From Actinomycetes bacterium (GTDB lineage: Bacteria; Actinomycetota; Acidimicrobiia; Acidimicrobiales; Microtrichaceae): a stretch of DNA of 64,000 nucleotides. The notes under the pieces were generated by a model, which saw nothing but the letters and a program-made list of their open reading frames with translations, searched no databases and was not told the origin of the DNA. Every line of letters starts with the position of its first letter. Within the stretch, counting starts at the first letter, position 1. This document shows positions 27,901 to 35,835 of the stretch, in pieces. Position numbers and translations under genes: made by a program. The stretch is taken from assembly GCA_024222295.1 (NCBI GenBank), contig JAAEPF010000017.1:1-64000 (forward strand), read 5' to 3'.

Positions 27901-28364
27901 CGGCGGTGGAGAGGGTCACCGGCTGGACGCGCTACTCGCTTTCGGGCGCGGAGTCCCTGGCCACCGCCACCATCACAGCCACCGACCGCTCGGGTGTCGG
28001 CGCGGAGATCCGCTCGCGCACCGAAGAGGATCCGCGCCTTCGTGGCACAAAGGCCCTGGTGGCCCGTGAACGCGAGTTGATGGTCGCCTCCGGCCGCAGC
28101 GACGGGCGCAACGTGATCATCGTGCCGGAGATCCGCGGTGGTGAGGCTGTGGGACTGGTGCTGCTGCACGTGGAGGTTGTCGACAGGTTGCCTGCCGCGT
28201 CGGCACGTTCGGTACTGCAGGGCTACCGCCGCCGCTACCAGGCCCTGCGTGACGCAGTTACCGAGACAGAGGACGACCTCGACGAACAGATCCTCGGCGA
28301 CCAGCCGGTGATCGACCTGCTGGTCGTTCCGATCCTCGACCTGGCGGATCGCTGGAGGTCATGA
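24909..28364 (+). CDS. Giant GlmS-like aminotransferase (glutaminase + double SIS + extra domains)
   Basis: A 1151-aa relative of glucosamine-6-P synthase (usually ~610 aa). The N-terminal nucleophile Cys2 is present (MCGIIAIVR). The glutaminase domain is interrupted: ~135 residues, rich in Leu/Ala/Glu and probably helical, come before LEVRGRDSAGV (~163). About 45 extra residues precede GHTRWASIG (~258). NGDVDNYAEL is at ~294. SIS1 carries ISQSGTTTDTNRTV (~578) and SVASTKAF (~632). SIS2 keeps the isomerase pattern E719-x3-K723-x2-E726 and K741-H742. About 300 further residues after SIS2 match no domain I recognise. No other glmS is in the window, and it follows glmM, so it may be the working enzyme. 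acpS overlaps its stop (ATGA). Confidence 0.8.
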   Translation: MCGIIAIVRSPNTDPAVDVASVLESIEGLDALLSSSTSQWPAPLETAADALRRVNDELLGEPGVAGLLAAPPATEDLRVRCRELSALVESAEALLDNPSHGVAAEALEATNAALIRCKDALWAIERDRLRAADGVRALTPDLPGRAGTAVLLSLHQALSALDRLEVRGRDSAGVEVQLTGHGLDPADPEVADAIGSRMDGVFTAGAVRFVDEALVIVFKTAAEIGELGDNTAQLRAAILGDGLLHRALAAADVAGLVLGHTRWASIGIVSEPNAHPQGSDETVVSDGPFATAVLNGDVDNYAELAADASLQLPNEVTTDAKVIPTLLRRTLLSSSAVGVEAFRDTVAPMEGSVAIAATTTASPGELYLALRGSGQALYVGLAEDAFVVASEPYGVVEETSRYLRMDGETPSDPDNPTGSRGQIVSLDATAAGRLEGVRRFSYDGTELAVDESDLSGTEITTRDIDRGDFPHFLLKEVTDSPHSFRTTLRGRLVDHDGALDVRIGPASMPTEVVDRLASGQVARVLVIGQGTAAVAGQSLAQFLSTLLAETDVRCEALPATELSGFAMRADMSDTLVVAISQSGTTTDTNRTVDLVRSRGASVLAIVNRRGSDLTDKADGVLYTADGRDVEMSVASTKAFYSQVAAGMLLAYGIAAAVPGARHYSEPSEQEVLAAMRELPERMLQTLATRPAIAEAAATAPGRRYWALVGNGVNQIAARELRIKLSELCYKSIACDATEDKKHIDLSAEPMILVCAAGLVGSTADDVAKEVAIFAAHKAAPIVIASQGARGFDAAVAVLEVPETHERLAFVLATMVGHLFGYEAALAIDSQAQPLREARAAIDEVVGESGIDHGDAVDGARILRRLRPVLRDHAAAWLQGMRTGAYNGQLEADTAVRLAGQFRYATGLSALDGYELEFGKPGTPGVVVDDIGDSLSAAIDELTRPVDAIKHQAKTVTVGISRSDESLMQVPLVQAAVQTGAGRESIPYSALRTLAELDPAVERVTGWTRYSLSGAESLATATITATDRSGVGAEIRSRTEEDPRLRGTKALVARERELMVASGRSDGRNVIIVPEIRGGEAVGLVLLHVEVVDRLPAASARSVLQGYRRRYQALRDAVTETEDDLDEQILGDQPVIDLLVVPILDLADRWRS

Positions 28365-28801
28365 CCACCGACGGGTCCCTCGTGGGAGTGGGCGTCGACC
28401 TGGCCGGTGTCGACCGCCTCATGGCAGCACTGCAGCGCCGGGCCGCACTGGCCTCGAGGTTGTTCACCGAGACGGAACTGGTCGCTGTGGCCGAGGAGCA
28501 ACCGCTGCAGGTGGCACAGCGTTTCGCTGCCAAGGAGGCAGTGATGAAGGCCCTCGGTGTGGGCATCGACTCCGTGCGGTTCACCGACGTCGAGGTGGCC
28601 GGAGACCTCGGTTCGGTACGCCTGCGCGGGTCGGCCGCGGACAGGGCGGCCCATCTCGGTGCGACTTCGGTGACCCTGGAGGTGGACGCGACCACCGGCC
28701 CGGACGGTGAGGTCGCAGTGGCCCGCGCCGAGGCCCGCGGCCGACCATCTCGGTCCGCATCCGTCACGACACGGACCCAGCGGCCAGAATTGCGACAGTG
28801 A
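28361..28801 (+). CDS. acpS: Holo-[acyl-carrier-protein] synthase
   Basis: A 146-aa enzyme that transfers 4'-phosphopantetheine from CoA to acyl carrier protein. The magnesium-binding GVGVDLAGVDR (Asp13) and RFAAKEAVMKALG (Glu of KEA) motifs are intact. The family is usually ~120-130 aa; here the last ~20 residues after the conserved core form an Arg/Ser-rich tail. The start overlaps the upstream stop (ATGA) and the stop overlaps nnr (GTGA), so the three genes are probably translated in a coupled way. Confidence 0.93.
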   Translation: MTTDGSLVGVGVDLAGVDRLMAALQRRAALASRLFTETELVAVAEEQPLQVAQRFAAKEAVMKALGVGIDSVRFTDVEVAGDLGSVRLRGSAADRAAHLGATSVTLEVDATTGPDGEVAVARAEARGRPSRSASVTTRTQRPELRQ

Positions 28802-30168
28802 TACCGATCGTGACCCCAACCGAGATGGCCGCGGTTGACGCTGCCGCCACCGAACCGGTCGACGTCCTGATCCGCAGGGCCGCCGGTGCGGTGGCTGCCG
28901 AGGCCGTCTCCATGCTCGGCGGCACCTATGGGCGTCGTGTCGTCGTGGTTGCGGGCAAGGGCAACAACGGCAACGACGGACGGGTCGCCGCTCGCCTGTT
29001 GGCACGCGATGGCGTGCGGGCCGTGGTTCTCGACGCCGGCGAACTCCCACCGGCCATGCCCCAGGCCGACCTCTACCTCGATGCCGCCTTCGGCACCGGC
29101 TTTCGAGGCACATGGGATCCTCCGCCGCAACCGATGGCGCCCGTACTGGCGGTCGACATTCCCTCCGGCATCTCCGGGCTGACCGGCGACGCAGCGGGCA
29201 GCCCATGGCACGCCGCGCGTACCGTGACCTTCGCCGCCCTCAAGCCCGGCCTGGTGCAGGCCGACGGCCCCGGCCACAGCGGCGAGGTCGTGGTGGCCGA
29301 TATCGGCCTCGACGTTTCGGTGGCCTCGGGCTGGCTGGTCGAGAGCGGCGATGTGGCCGCATGGGTGCCCTCGCGTGCCGCCGATGACCACAAGTGGCGC
29401 CATGCGGTATGGGTTGTGGCGGGCTCTGCGGGTATGCAAGGCGCAGGGTGGCTGTGTGCGCGTTCGGCGGGCAGGGCCGACGCGTCGTATGTCCGCGCGT
29501 CGAGTCCGGGCCTCGAGCATCCCGACGCTCCCCGCGAGGCGGTCGGCACCGGGTTGCCCGCGTCGGGCTGGGGCCGGGAGGTAGCCGACGGGGCAGCGCG
29601 CTTCGGTGCAGTTGTGGTGGGCCCGGGCATCGGGCTCGCGTCCCACGTGCGCGACGAGTTGGAAGCCGTTGTTCGCAGCGGCGTGCCCGTGGTCCTCGAT
29701 GCCGATGCCCTGCGGGCCGTGGGGCAGGAGCCGCTGGCCGCCACGACATCCGCAGGCGACACCCCGACTGTCGTGATGACGCCACACGACGGCGAGTACG
29801 AGTCGCTGATGGGTCGTGAGCCAGGTGCAGACCGCTTCGCGGCCGCCCGGGCCGCCGCTGCACACCATGGCTGCATCGTGCTGCTGAAGGGGCCGACCAC
29901 GGTTGTCGCAGATCCCGGCGGGTCTGTATACGCAGTGCGCTCCGGTGACGCCCGCCTGGCGACCGCCGGATCCGGTGACGTGCTCAGCGGGATCATCGGG
30001 GCCCACCTGGCGGCAGGAGCGCAACCGCTGCGCGGGGCGGCCGCGGCGGCATACCTGCACGGGGTGGCGGGCCGAGTCGCAGGTGAGCACGGCGTGCTGG
30101 CAGGTGACATCGCGGAGGTCATTGGCGATGCCCGCTCCCTTCTGGCTGACCCGGCTGCGCCCGGCTGA
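28798..30168 (+). CDS. nnr: Bifunctional NAD(P)H-hydrate repair enzyme (epimerase + ADP-dependent dehydratase)
   Basis: A 456-aa fusion that repairs hydrated NAD(P)H. The N-terminal epimerase domain (~1-190) shows VVAGKGNNGNDGRVAARLL and VDIPSGISG; it is on the short side. The C-terminal dehydratase domain shows GPGIG, VLDADALRAVG, MTPHDGEYESLMG, LLKGPTTVVADPGG and the catalytic TAGSGDVLSGIIGAHLA. GTG 28798 overlaps the acpS stop. The acpS-nnr-alr order is common in bacteria. Function is well supported by family motifs. Confidence 0.93.
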   Translation: MIPIVTPTEMAAVDAAATEPVDVLIRRAAGAVAAEAVSMLGGTYGRRVVVVAGKGNNGNDGRVAARLLARDGVRAVVLDAGELPPAMPQADLYLDAAFGTGFRGTWDPPPQPMAPVLAVDIPSGISGLTGDAAGSPWHAARTVTFAALKPGLVQADGPGHSGEVVVADIGLDVSVASGWLVESGDVAAWVPSRAADDHKWRHAVWVVAGSAGMQGAGWLCARSAGRADASYVRASSPGLEHPDAPREAVGTGLPASGWGREVADGAARFGAVVVGPGIGLASHVRDELEAVVRSGVPVVLDADALRAVGQEPLAATTSAGDTPTVVMTPHDGEYESLMGREPGADRFAAARAAAAHHGCIVLLKGPTTVVADPGGSVYAVRSGDARLATAGSGDVLSGIIGAHLAAGAQPLRGAAAAAYLHGVAGRVAGEHGVLAGDIAEVIGDARSLLADPAAPG

Positions 30169-30200
30169 ACCGATTGGCCGGCACCCCTGCCGGCGCGCCG

Positions 30201-30206
30201 TAGCCT
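30201..30206 (+). promoter_or_regulatory. -10 box for leaderless alr
   Basis: TAGCCT lies 6 nt before GTG 30213. A TTGGCC at 30174-30179 is 21 bp upstream, which is too far for a standard -35. No ribosome-binding site fits between them, which points to a leaderless mRNA. Confidence 0.5.
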
Positions 30207-30212
30207 GTCGGG

Positions 30213-31358
30213 GTGCCCAGACACGCCGAAGTCCGCGTCGACATGTCCGCCATCGGGCACAACGTCGCGGAGCTGGCTCGCCTCGCCGGGTCCAGCGAGC
30301 TGTGCGTCGTGGTGAAGGCCGATGGCTACGGCCATGGTGCTGTGCAGGTCGCGCGGGCTGCGCTGGGCAGCGGCGCGACGCGGCTGGCGGTTGCGTTGGT
30401 GGAGGAGGGCGTCGAGTTGCGCGAGGCCGGCATCGATGCACCGATTCTGCTGTTGTCGGAGCCGCCCCTGGACGCCTTCGAGGACGCGTGGGCGCATCAC
30501 CTGACACCCACGATCTACCACGAGGAGGCGGTGGCGCGGGCCTCTGAAACGGTGGGGCGCAACGCCCGCTGGGGTGTGCACCTGAAGGTCGACACCGGCA
30601 TGCACCGCGTCGGCGCCACGCCGCGTGACGCCGTCGACCTGGCAGCCAGGGTGTTGCTGGCGGACAACCTCCTGCTCGAGGGCGTGTTCACCCACCTGGC
30701 TGTGGCAGACACACCGCAACGTAGCGAGACCGACGAGCAACTGCGCCGCTTCGGGGCGGTGCTGGCCGATCTCGACGCAGCCGGCATCGATCCGGGCGTC
30801 GTGCACGCAGCCAACTCCGCGGGTCTGCTCGCCCACCCCGGGTCGCACTTCGCAATGGTGCGCGCAGGCATCGCCGCTTACGGGATCCCGCCGTCGCCGC
30901 ACACGGCCGGCCAGGTCGAGCTCAGACCCGCGATGTCGGTGCACGCCGAAGTGACCCATGTGCACACCGTTCCGGCCGGCGAAGGGGTCAGCTACGGGCT
31001 CGCCCACGTCTTCGACGTGGACACGATCGTGGCGGTGGTCCCGGTGGGCTACGCCGACGGCATTCCGCGCAACTTCGGTGCGGTGGGTGGTGCGTTTCTG
31101 GTCGGCGGGATCCCGAGGCCGGTTCGAGGAGTCGTCACCATGGACCAGACAGTGATCGAAGTGGGACCGGTCGGCCACCCCTCGGTGGTGCCGGTACACG
31201 TGGGCGACGAGGTGGTGCTGCTGGGCAGCCAGCTCGGTCCCGATGGCCCCGTGGAGGTCTCGGCGGTGCATTGGGCCACGATTCTCGACACGATCCCCTA
31301 CGAGGTCGTCTGCAGGTTCTCGGCGAGGCTGCCCCGCCGGCACCTCCGAGGGCGGTAG
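30213..31358 (+). CDS. alr: Alanine racemase
   Basis: A 381-aa PLP enzyme that makes D-alanine for peptidoglycan. The PLP lysine is K35 in VVVKADGYGHGA; the catalytic tyrosine of the C-terminal barrel is near Y261 (GVSYG). Further motifs are HLKVDTGMHRVG, HAANSAGLL and PVGYADGIPRNF. GTG 30213 gives the family N-terminus directly and sits 6 nt after a -10-like TAGCCT. The stop TAG is followed immediately by the GTG of the next gene. Confidence 0.96.
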   Translation: MPRHAEVRVDMSAIGHNVAELARLAGSSELCVVVKADGYGHGAVQVARAALGSGATRLAVALVEEGVELREAGIDAPILLLSEPPLDAFEDAWAHHLTPTIYHEEAVARASETVGRNARWGVHLKVDTGMHRVGATPRDAVDLAARVLLADNLLLEGVFTHLAVADTPQRSETDEQLRRFGAVLADLDAAGIDPGVVHAANSAGLLAHPGSHFAMVRAGIAAYGIPPSPHTAGQVELRPAMSVHAEVTHVHTVPAGEGVSYGLAHVFDVDTIVAVVPVGYADGIPRNFGAVGGAFLVGGIPRPVRGVVTMDQTVIEVGPVGHPSVVPVHVGDEVVLLGSQLGPDGPVEVSAVHWATILDTIPYEVVCRFSARLPRRHLRGR

Positions 31359-32522
31359 GTGGCGCCCGAGTCCCTCGGGGTGCTTCTCGTCGAGCCGTGG
31401 CTCGGCGGTTCCCATGAGGCGTGGGCCGCGGGTTGGATGCGGCACAGCAGTCACGACATCCACCTGGTCTCGCTGCCGGCAGACCACTGGCAACAGCGCA
31501 TGGTTTCCTCCACGGCGAGCCTCGCCGAGCAGGTGTCCCGCCACCTCGAGGCGCACGGTCGACCCGACGTGGTCGTGGCCACCGACATGGTCGACCTGGC
31601 GTCGCTGCTCGGACTCTGCCGCCGGGAGCTGGCCGGTTGCGTAACGGTGCTCTACATGCATGAGAACCAGTTGACGCAGCCGGTCAGCGCCAATGGCGTG
31701 GGTGACGGCAGGGGCCGCCACCTGGCATGGACGAACTGGCGCAGCGTCCTGGCTGCCGACTCGGTGTGGTTCAACTCCCGGTGGCAGCTCGATTCCATGG
31801 CGGCAGCCCTTCCCGCCCTGTTCGACACCTCGCCGGAACCGGCGGCCCACCTCGAGCTGGTGGCCGGCTTCCTCGAGCGAAGTTGCGTGATGGCGTGCGG
31901 ATGCGACCTGGCGAGGATGGCCGCCCCGGGGCGGGAGCCGAGCCTGCGGCCGGATAGGTCGTGTCCAGTGGTGCTGTGGAACCACCGTTGGTCGAACGAC
32001 AAGGGCCTCGACCGCGCGGTGAAGTCGATGGCCACCCTCTCGCGTGAGGGCGTCGCGTTCGACGTGGTGGTGCTCGGCAGCGACGACCACCACGACCCGG
32101 CGATGGGTGATGCGCTGCTCGAGCCGATCTCTGGCCGCGTCGTGCACAGGGGCCACGTCGCGGATCGGCACTACCCAAGCGCCGTCCGCGGGTGCGATGT
32201 GGTCGTGGCGGCGGCCCGCCAGGAGAACTTCGGCATCTCGGTGGTGGAGGCCGTCGCCGCCGGCTGTGTACCTGTCGTGCCGGATGCGCTCGCATTCCGC
32301 GAGACGGTGGACGACCCCGCATTCCGCTACCCGGAGGGTCGCCTCACCACCCATCTGCGCAACGTGTTGGTCGACCTGCCCACCTGGCGGCAGAGGGCGG
32401 GCACGATGGCTCAAGCGGTCAGGCGATACGACTGGCCGGTGATGGCCGCTGAATACGACGACGCGGTTGGCAGACTCGTTGAGACACGAGGCGGCCGGAG
32501 CCGTCGGACGGAGGACCGATGA
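31359..32522 (+). CDS. Glycosyltransferase related to tRNA-queuosine mannosyltransferase (GTDC1/QTMAN, DUF3524)
   Basis: A 387-aa GT-B-type glycosyltransferase. The N-terminal half shows the hallmarks of the GTDC1/DUF3524 family: LLVEPWLGGSHEAWAAGW at the start and LYMHENQLTQPV near residue 100. The C-terminal half has WNHRWSNDKG and the donor-site EX7E-like region ARQENFGISVVEAVAAGCVPV. In animals GTDC1 mannosylates queuosine in tRNA-Asp; that this homologue acts on tRNA is inference. Its GTG starts directly after the alr stop and its own stop overlaps the peptidase gene (ATGA), so it belongs to the alr unit. Confidence 0.75.
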   Translation: MAPESLGVLLVEPWLGGSHEAWAAGWMRHSSHDIHLVSLPADHWQQRMVSSTASLAEQVSRHLEAHGRPDVVVATDMVDLASLLGLCRRELAGCVTVLYMHENQLTQPVSANGVGDGRGRHLAWTNWRSVLAADSVWFNSRWQLDSMAAALPALFDTSPEPAAHLELVAGFLERSCVMACGCDLARMAAPGREPSLRPDRSCPVVLWNHRWSNDKGLDRAVKSMATLSREGVAFDVVVLGSDDHHDPAMGDALLEPISGRVVHRGHVADRHYPSAVRGCDVVVAAARQENFGISVVEAVAAGCVPVVPDALAFRETVDDPAFRYPEGRLTTHLRNVLVDLPTWRQRAGTMAQAVRRYDWPVMAAEYDDAVGRLVETRGGRSRRTEDR

Positions 32523-33403
32523 TCACCGAGGTACCGGGCCTGCATGTGGGCCATCGCAGCGACGCCGCGGCCCGCACGGGCTGCACCGTCGTCGTGGGTG
32601 ATGAGCCGTTCACGGCATCGGGGGAGGTGCGCGGCAGCGCTCCCGCCACACGCGAGTTCGCACTGCTCGACCCGAGCGCAACGGTGCAGAGCATCGACTC
32701 GGTGGTGCTGTCGGGTGGATCGGCCTTCGGTCTGGCCGCAGGTGATGGCGTGATGGCCGCCCTCGACCAGCGCGGCCGCGGGTTCCCCACGCCCTGGGGA
32801 AGGGTCCCGATCGTGGTGGGGATGTCGCTGTTCGACCTTCCCGTGGGCGACCCGACCGTTCGTCCGACCGCGGCCGACGGAGCCGCAGCGCTCGAGGACG
32901 CATTCGCCTCACCGGGGTGCGAGCTCGGTCTGGTGGGTGCCGGCACGGGGGCCACGGTGTCGAAGTGGCGCGGCGAGGAAGCGACACGTGCTGGCGGTCT
33001 CGTGGGCGTGGCCATCCGCGACGGCGACCTCGTTGTCGCCTGTCTCGTGGCCGTCAACGCATGGGGAGACCTGGTCGGCTCACCCGAGGCCGGCCTTGCT
33101 GAGCCGGAGATACCGGACCCCTCCCGAGGCGACGATGACGGCGGTGGGTCCTTCGGCGGCTCCCGGGTCGCCAACACGACGATCGGGGTCGTGGCCACCA
33201 ACGCGGAGGTGTCGAAGATGGGCTGCATGCACATGGCCCGTGGCGCACACGACGGCCTGGCCAGGGCGATCTCACCGCCGCACGCATCGGTGGACGGCGA
33301 CGCGTTCGTGGCCATCTCGGTCGGAGGTGTCGCGGCGCCACAGGACAAGGTGCGGTGGTTGGCGGTGCAAGCCGTCCAGCAGGCGATCGCCACGGCAGCC
33401 TGA
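32519..33403 (+). CDS. P1 family peptidase (DmpA/BapA-like Ntn hydrolase)
   Basis: A 294-aa protein of the P1 (S58) family of self-cleaving N-terminal-nucleophile aminopeptidases. Motifs are EVPGLHVGH at the start, VVLSGGSAFGLAAGDGVM, and the processing site VANTTIGVVATNAEV around residue 220, where the Thr would become the new N-terminus. MGCMHMARGAHDGLARAI follows. Substrate is unknown; relatives cleave D-amino-acid or beta-peptides. It overlaps the glycosyltransferase by four bases. Confidence 0.88.
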   Translation: MITEVPGLHVGHRSDAAARTGCTVVVGDEPFTASGEVRGSAPATREFALLDPSATVQSIDSVVLSGGSAFGLAAGDGVMAALDQRGRGFPTPWGRVPIVVGMSLFDLPVGDPTVRPTAADGAAALEDAFASPGCELGLVGAGTGATVSKWRGEEATRAGGLVGVAIRDGDLVVACLVAVNAWGDLVGSPEAGLAEPEIPDPSRGDDDGGGSFGGSRVANTTIGVVATNAEVSKMGCMHMARGAHDGLARAISPPHASVDGDAFVAISVGGVAAPQDKVRWLAVQAVQQAIATAA

Positions 33404-33417
33404 GCCCCGAGCGTCGA

Positions 33418-33423
33418 TACACT
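33418..33423 (+). promoter_or_regulatory. -10 box for the leaderless UDG gene
   Basis: TACACT lies 7 nt before ATG 33431. The GGAG between them is only 2-3 nt from the ATG, too close for a ribosome-binding site. Confidence 0.45.
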
Positions 33424-33430
33424 CGGAGCG

Positions 33431-34045
33431 ATGTCCGACATGGGCTCCCCCCTCGCAGAGTTCGATGAGTTGCGCACCGACGCACTTGGCTGCACCGCGT
33501 GCCGGCTCTGTGAGCAACGCACCCAGGTGGTGTTCGGCATGGGAGACCCGACGGCGGACCTGATGTTCGTGGGCGAGGGCCCCGGGGCCGAGGAGGACCG
33601 TCAGGGCCTTCCCTTCGTTGGCCGCTCCGGCAAGCTCCTCGACCGGCTCATGGCCGAGGAGATGGAACTCACCCGTGAGACCGCGTACATCGCCAATGTG
33701 GTGAAGTGCCGCCCACCCGACAACCGCGATCCCAAGCCCGACGAGATCGCGGCGTGCAGGCCGTACCTGCAACGCCAGATCGAGCTCATCGACCCCACGG
33801 TGATCGTGACTCTGGGCAACTTTGCCTCCAGGCTCCTGCTCGACACGAAGACGGGCATCACGAAGCTGCGCGGACGTGCCTACTCGTGGGGTGGCCGCGT
33901 GCTCGTGCCGACCCTGCACCCCGCAGCGGTGCTCCGCGGTGGCGGGTCGGCGATGTCCGATGTGCGTGCAGACCTGGTGCGGGCCAAGGCGGCAGCGTCG
34001 GGCGGGATGATCGAACTCACGGCCTCGAGCGTGGTCGCCCAGTGA
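33431..34045 (+). CDS. Uracil-DNA glycosylase, family 4 (Fe-S)
   Basis: A 204-aa DNA-repair enzyme removing uracil from DNA. Iron-sulfur ligands are visible as C21-TA-C24 plus later cysteines in KCRPPDNRDP and AACRPYL. The active-site loop GEGPGAEEDRQGLPFVGRSG and the C-terminal PTLHPAAVLRGG fit family 4. A TACACT box 7 nt upstream suggests its own leaderless promoter inside the cluster. Its stop is close to the tsaE start (GTGA-type overlap at 34042). Confidence 0.93.
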   Translation: MSDMGSPLAEFDELRTDALGCTACRLCEQRTQVVFGMGDPTADLMFVGEGPGAEEDRQGLPFVGRSGKLLDRLMAEEMELTRETAYIANVVKCRPPDNRDPKPDEIAACRPYLQRQIELIDPTVIVTLGNFASRLLLDTKTGITKLRGRAYSWGGRVLVPTLHPAAVLRGGGSAMSDVRADLVRAKAAASGGMIELTASSVVAQ

Positions 34046-34539
34046 GTTCACGGATCGAGGCACACACCGAAGGTGTCGACCAGACCCGGTCACTGGCGGC
34101 GGCCCTCGGCGAACTGGTGCGCCCCGGAGACCTGATCGTCCTGGTGGGCGGACTCGGCGCGGGCAAGACCGCTTTCGTCCAGGGACTCGGAGCCGGTCTG
34201 GGTGTGCAGGGCAATATCACGAGCCCCACTTTCGCCCTTGTGCAGAGCTACTCGGGACGGCTCGACCTGCACCATCTCGACGTGTACCGACTCAACCAGG
34301 TCAACGAGGCACTCGACCTGGGGCTCGCGGAGATCCTCGACGACGACGCGGTGGTGGTCATCGAGTGGGGAGACACGATCGCTCCGGTGCTACCGCATGA
34401 CTACCTGGAGGTCCGCCTCGACAATGGCGCTTCACCGGACTCGCGCAGCATCGGCTTCTCTCCCATCGGCTCGCGCTGGTCGGCACGCATGAACGCGTTG
34501 GCGACCGTCATCGAACGGACCAGCGGCGGCGGTGCCTGA
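34042..34539 (+). CDS. tsaE: tRNA t6A biosynthesis ATPase TsaE
   Basis: A 165-aa P-loop ATPase. The Walker A GGLGAGKTAFVQGLG is at ~38-52, then ITSPTFALVQSY, the LHHLDVYRL strand and VVVIEWGD. GTG 34042 overlaps the UDG stop (GTGA); the upstream open frame runs inside the UDG gene. TsaE supports TsaB/TsaD turnover in making threonylcarbamoyl-adenosine at tRNA position 37. It is immediately followed by tsaB (TGATG). Confidence 0.95.
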   Translation: MSSRIEAHTEGVDQTRSLAAALGELVRPGDLIVLVGGLGAGKTAFVQGLGAGLGVQGNITSPTFALVQSYSGRLDLHHLDVYRLNQVNEALDLGLAEILDDDAVVVIEWGDTIAPVLPHDYLEVRLDNGASPDSRSIGFSPIGSRWSARMNALATVIERTSGGGA

Positions 34540-35234
34540 TGCTGATTCTCGGGATAGAGACCGCGACCGAGCAGGTGGGGTGTGCCATCGGAGGTCACGA
34601 GGGGGTGTTGGCGAGCGCCCACTGCGCCAAGGGTCGTCGCCACGCGGAGAACCTCACGCCCGCGATCGAGTTCATCTGTGGGCAGGCCGACATCGAACTC
34701 GACGACGTCGGTCTGGTCGCCGTCGACGTGGGGCCGGGCCTGTTCACCGGGCTGCGGGTTGGAGTGGCCACCGCAAAGGCGATCGCGTTCGCCCTCCGGG
34801 TGCCGATGATCGGGGTCTCGAGCCTGGACCTCCTGGCCTTTCCGGTTCGCTTCACCCAGCGCCTGATAGTGGCCACGGTCGACGCCCGTCGCGGTGAGAT
34901 CTACCACGCGTTCTACCGCCAGGTGCCCGGTGGTGTGCAGCGGGTGACCGAGGCCCAGGTCGGCACGGCGGATGACCTCGCCTCGGAGCTGCTCGCAGTC
35001 GGCGAAGAGGTCCTCTTGGTGGGTGACGGGGCGCGTCGCTACCGGGAGGTGTTCGACGGCATGGCGCGTGTCGAGCACGCGGAGGTGGGCAACGCCTACC
35101 CGTCGGCGTCGTCGTTGGTGCAGTTGGCCCACCCCCAGGCGCTTCGCGAGGAGTTCGAGCAACCGGAGTCGATCGCGCCCCTCTATCTCCGCCGCCCCGA
35201 TGCCGAGATCAACTGGTCCACAAGGGACGCCTGA
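34539..35234 (+). CDS. tsaB: tRNA t6A biosynthesis scaffold TsaB
   Basis: A 231-aa inactive paralogue of TsaD with the actin-like ATPase fold. It starts LILGIETATEQVGCAIGG and contains VAVDVGPGLFTGLRVGVATAKAIA, diagnostic for TsaB. It dimerises with TsaD and recruits TsaE. It overlaps tsaE by one base, and rimI starts 13 nt after its stop. Confidence 0.95.
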   Translation: MLILGIETATEQVGCAIGGHEGVLASAHCAKGRRHAENLTPAIEFICGQADIELDDVGLVAVDVGPGLFTGLRVGVATAKAIAFALRVPMIGVSSLDLLAFPVRFTQRLIVATVDARRGEIYHAFYRQVPGGVQRVTEAQVGTADDLASELLAVGEEVLLVGDGARRYREVFDGMARVEHAEVGNAYPSASSLVQLAHPQALREEFEQPESIAPLYLRRPDAEINWSTRDA

Positions 35235-35247
35235 GGTGGGTGCAGCC

Positions 35248-35835
35248 ATGGCCGAGGGAACGCTCGAGCGTCCCACCCCGGATGGGTCCGAGCCGTTCGA
35301 CGGAGTGGTGATCGCGCCGATGCGCAAGCGCCACCTGCGCTCGGTCGTGGCGATCGAGAAGCGCGCCAATCCACATCCGTGGTCGCATTCGCTGTTCGCC
35401 GGCGAACTGTCGATGCCCACCAGCAGGAACTGGGTGGTGGCCCGCGAGGCGCGCCACGTGCTCGGCTACGCCGGGTTGATGGTCACCCTCGACGACGGCC
35501 ACATCACCAACTTCGCGGTCCACGAGGACCATCGCCGGCGCCACATCGCGGACCGGATGCTGCTGGTGCAGTTCGAGGAAGCGGCACGCCGCGGGGTACG
35601 CAGCATCACCCTCGAGGTGAGGGTGTCCAACGACGCGGCGCGCGGCCTCTACCGCCGGTTCGGCTTCGCCCCCGGTGGAATCCGCGCCGGCTACTACAAC
35701 GACAACGGCGAGGACGCGCTCGTGATGTGGTGCCACGACATACTCGATGATGAACAGGTCGAGCGGCGCCGGCTCATCGAGGCCGGCCTGCCCTCTCCCC
35801 TGCGCACCGAGGGAATCGGAGAGGACGAGCGATGA
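35248..35835 (+). CDS. rimI: GNAT acetyltransferase RimI
   Basis: A 195-aa GNAT enzyme; relatives acetylate the N-terminus of ribosomal protein S18 and other proteins. Conserved parts are MRKRHLRSVVAIEKRANPHPWS, FAVHEDHRRRHIADRML (acetyl-CoA loop) and LEVRVSNDAARGLYRRFGF. ATG 35248 is chosen because GAGGTGGG lies 7 nt upstream; GTG 35236 is an alternative. A ~20-residue N-terminal and ~25-residue C-terminal extension flank the core. tsaB-rimI-tsaD is a classic triplet; tsaD overlaps by four bases (ATGA). Confidence 0.92.
   Translation: MAEGTLERPTPDGSEPFDGVVIAPMRKRHLRSVVAIEKRANPHPWSHSLFAGELSMPTSRNWVVAREARHVLGYAGLMVTLDDGHITNFAVHEDHRRRHIADRMLLVQFEEAARRGVRSITLEVRVSNDAARGLYRRFGFAPGGIRAGYYNDNGEDALVMWCHDILDDEQVERRRLIEAGLPSPLRTEGIGEDER

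Noticed and set aside
29073-32414. A minus-strand open frame of over 1100 codons opposite nnr, alr and the glycosyltransferase
   Set aside because: The translation is low-complexity (Arg/Ser/Pro/His-rich) with no recognisable motif, and it lies wholly opposite three genes with strong family signatures.
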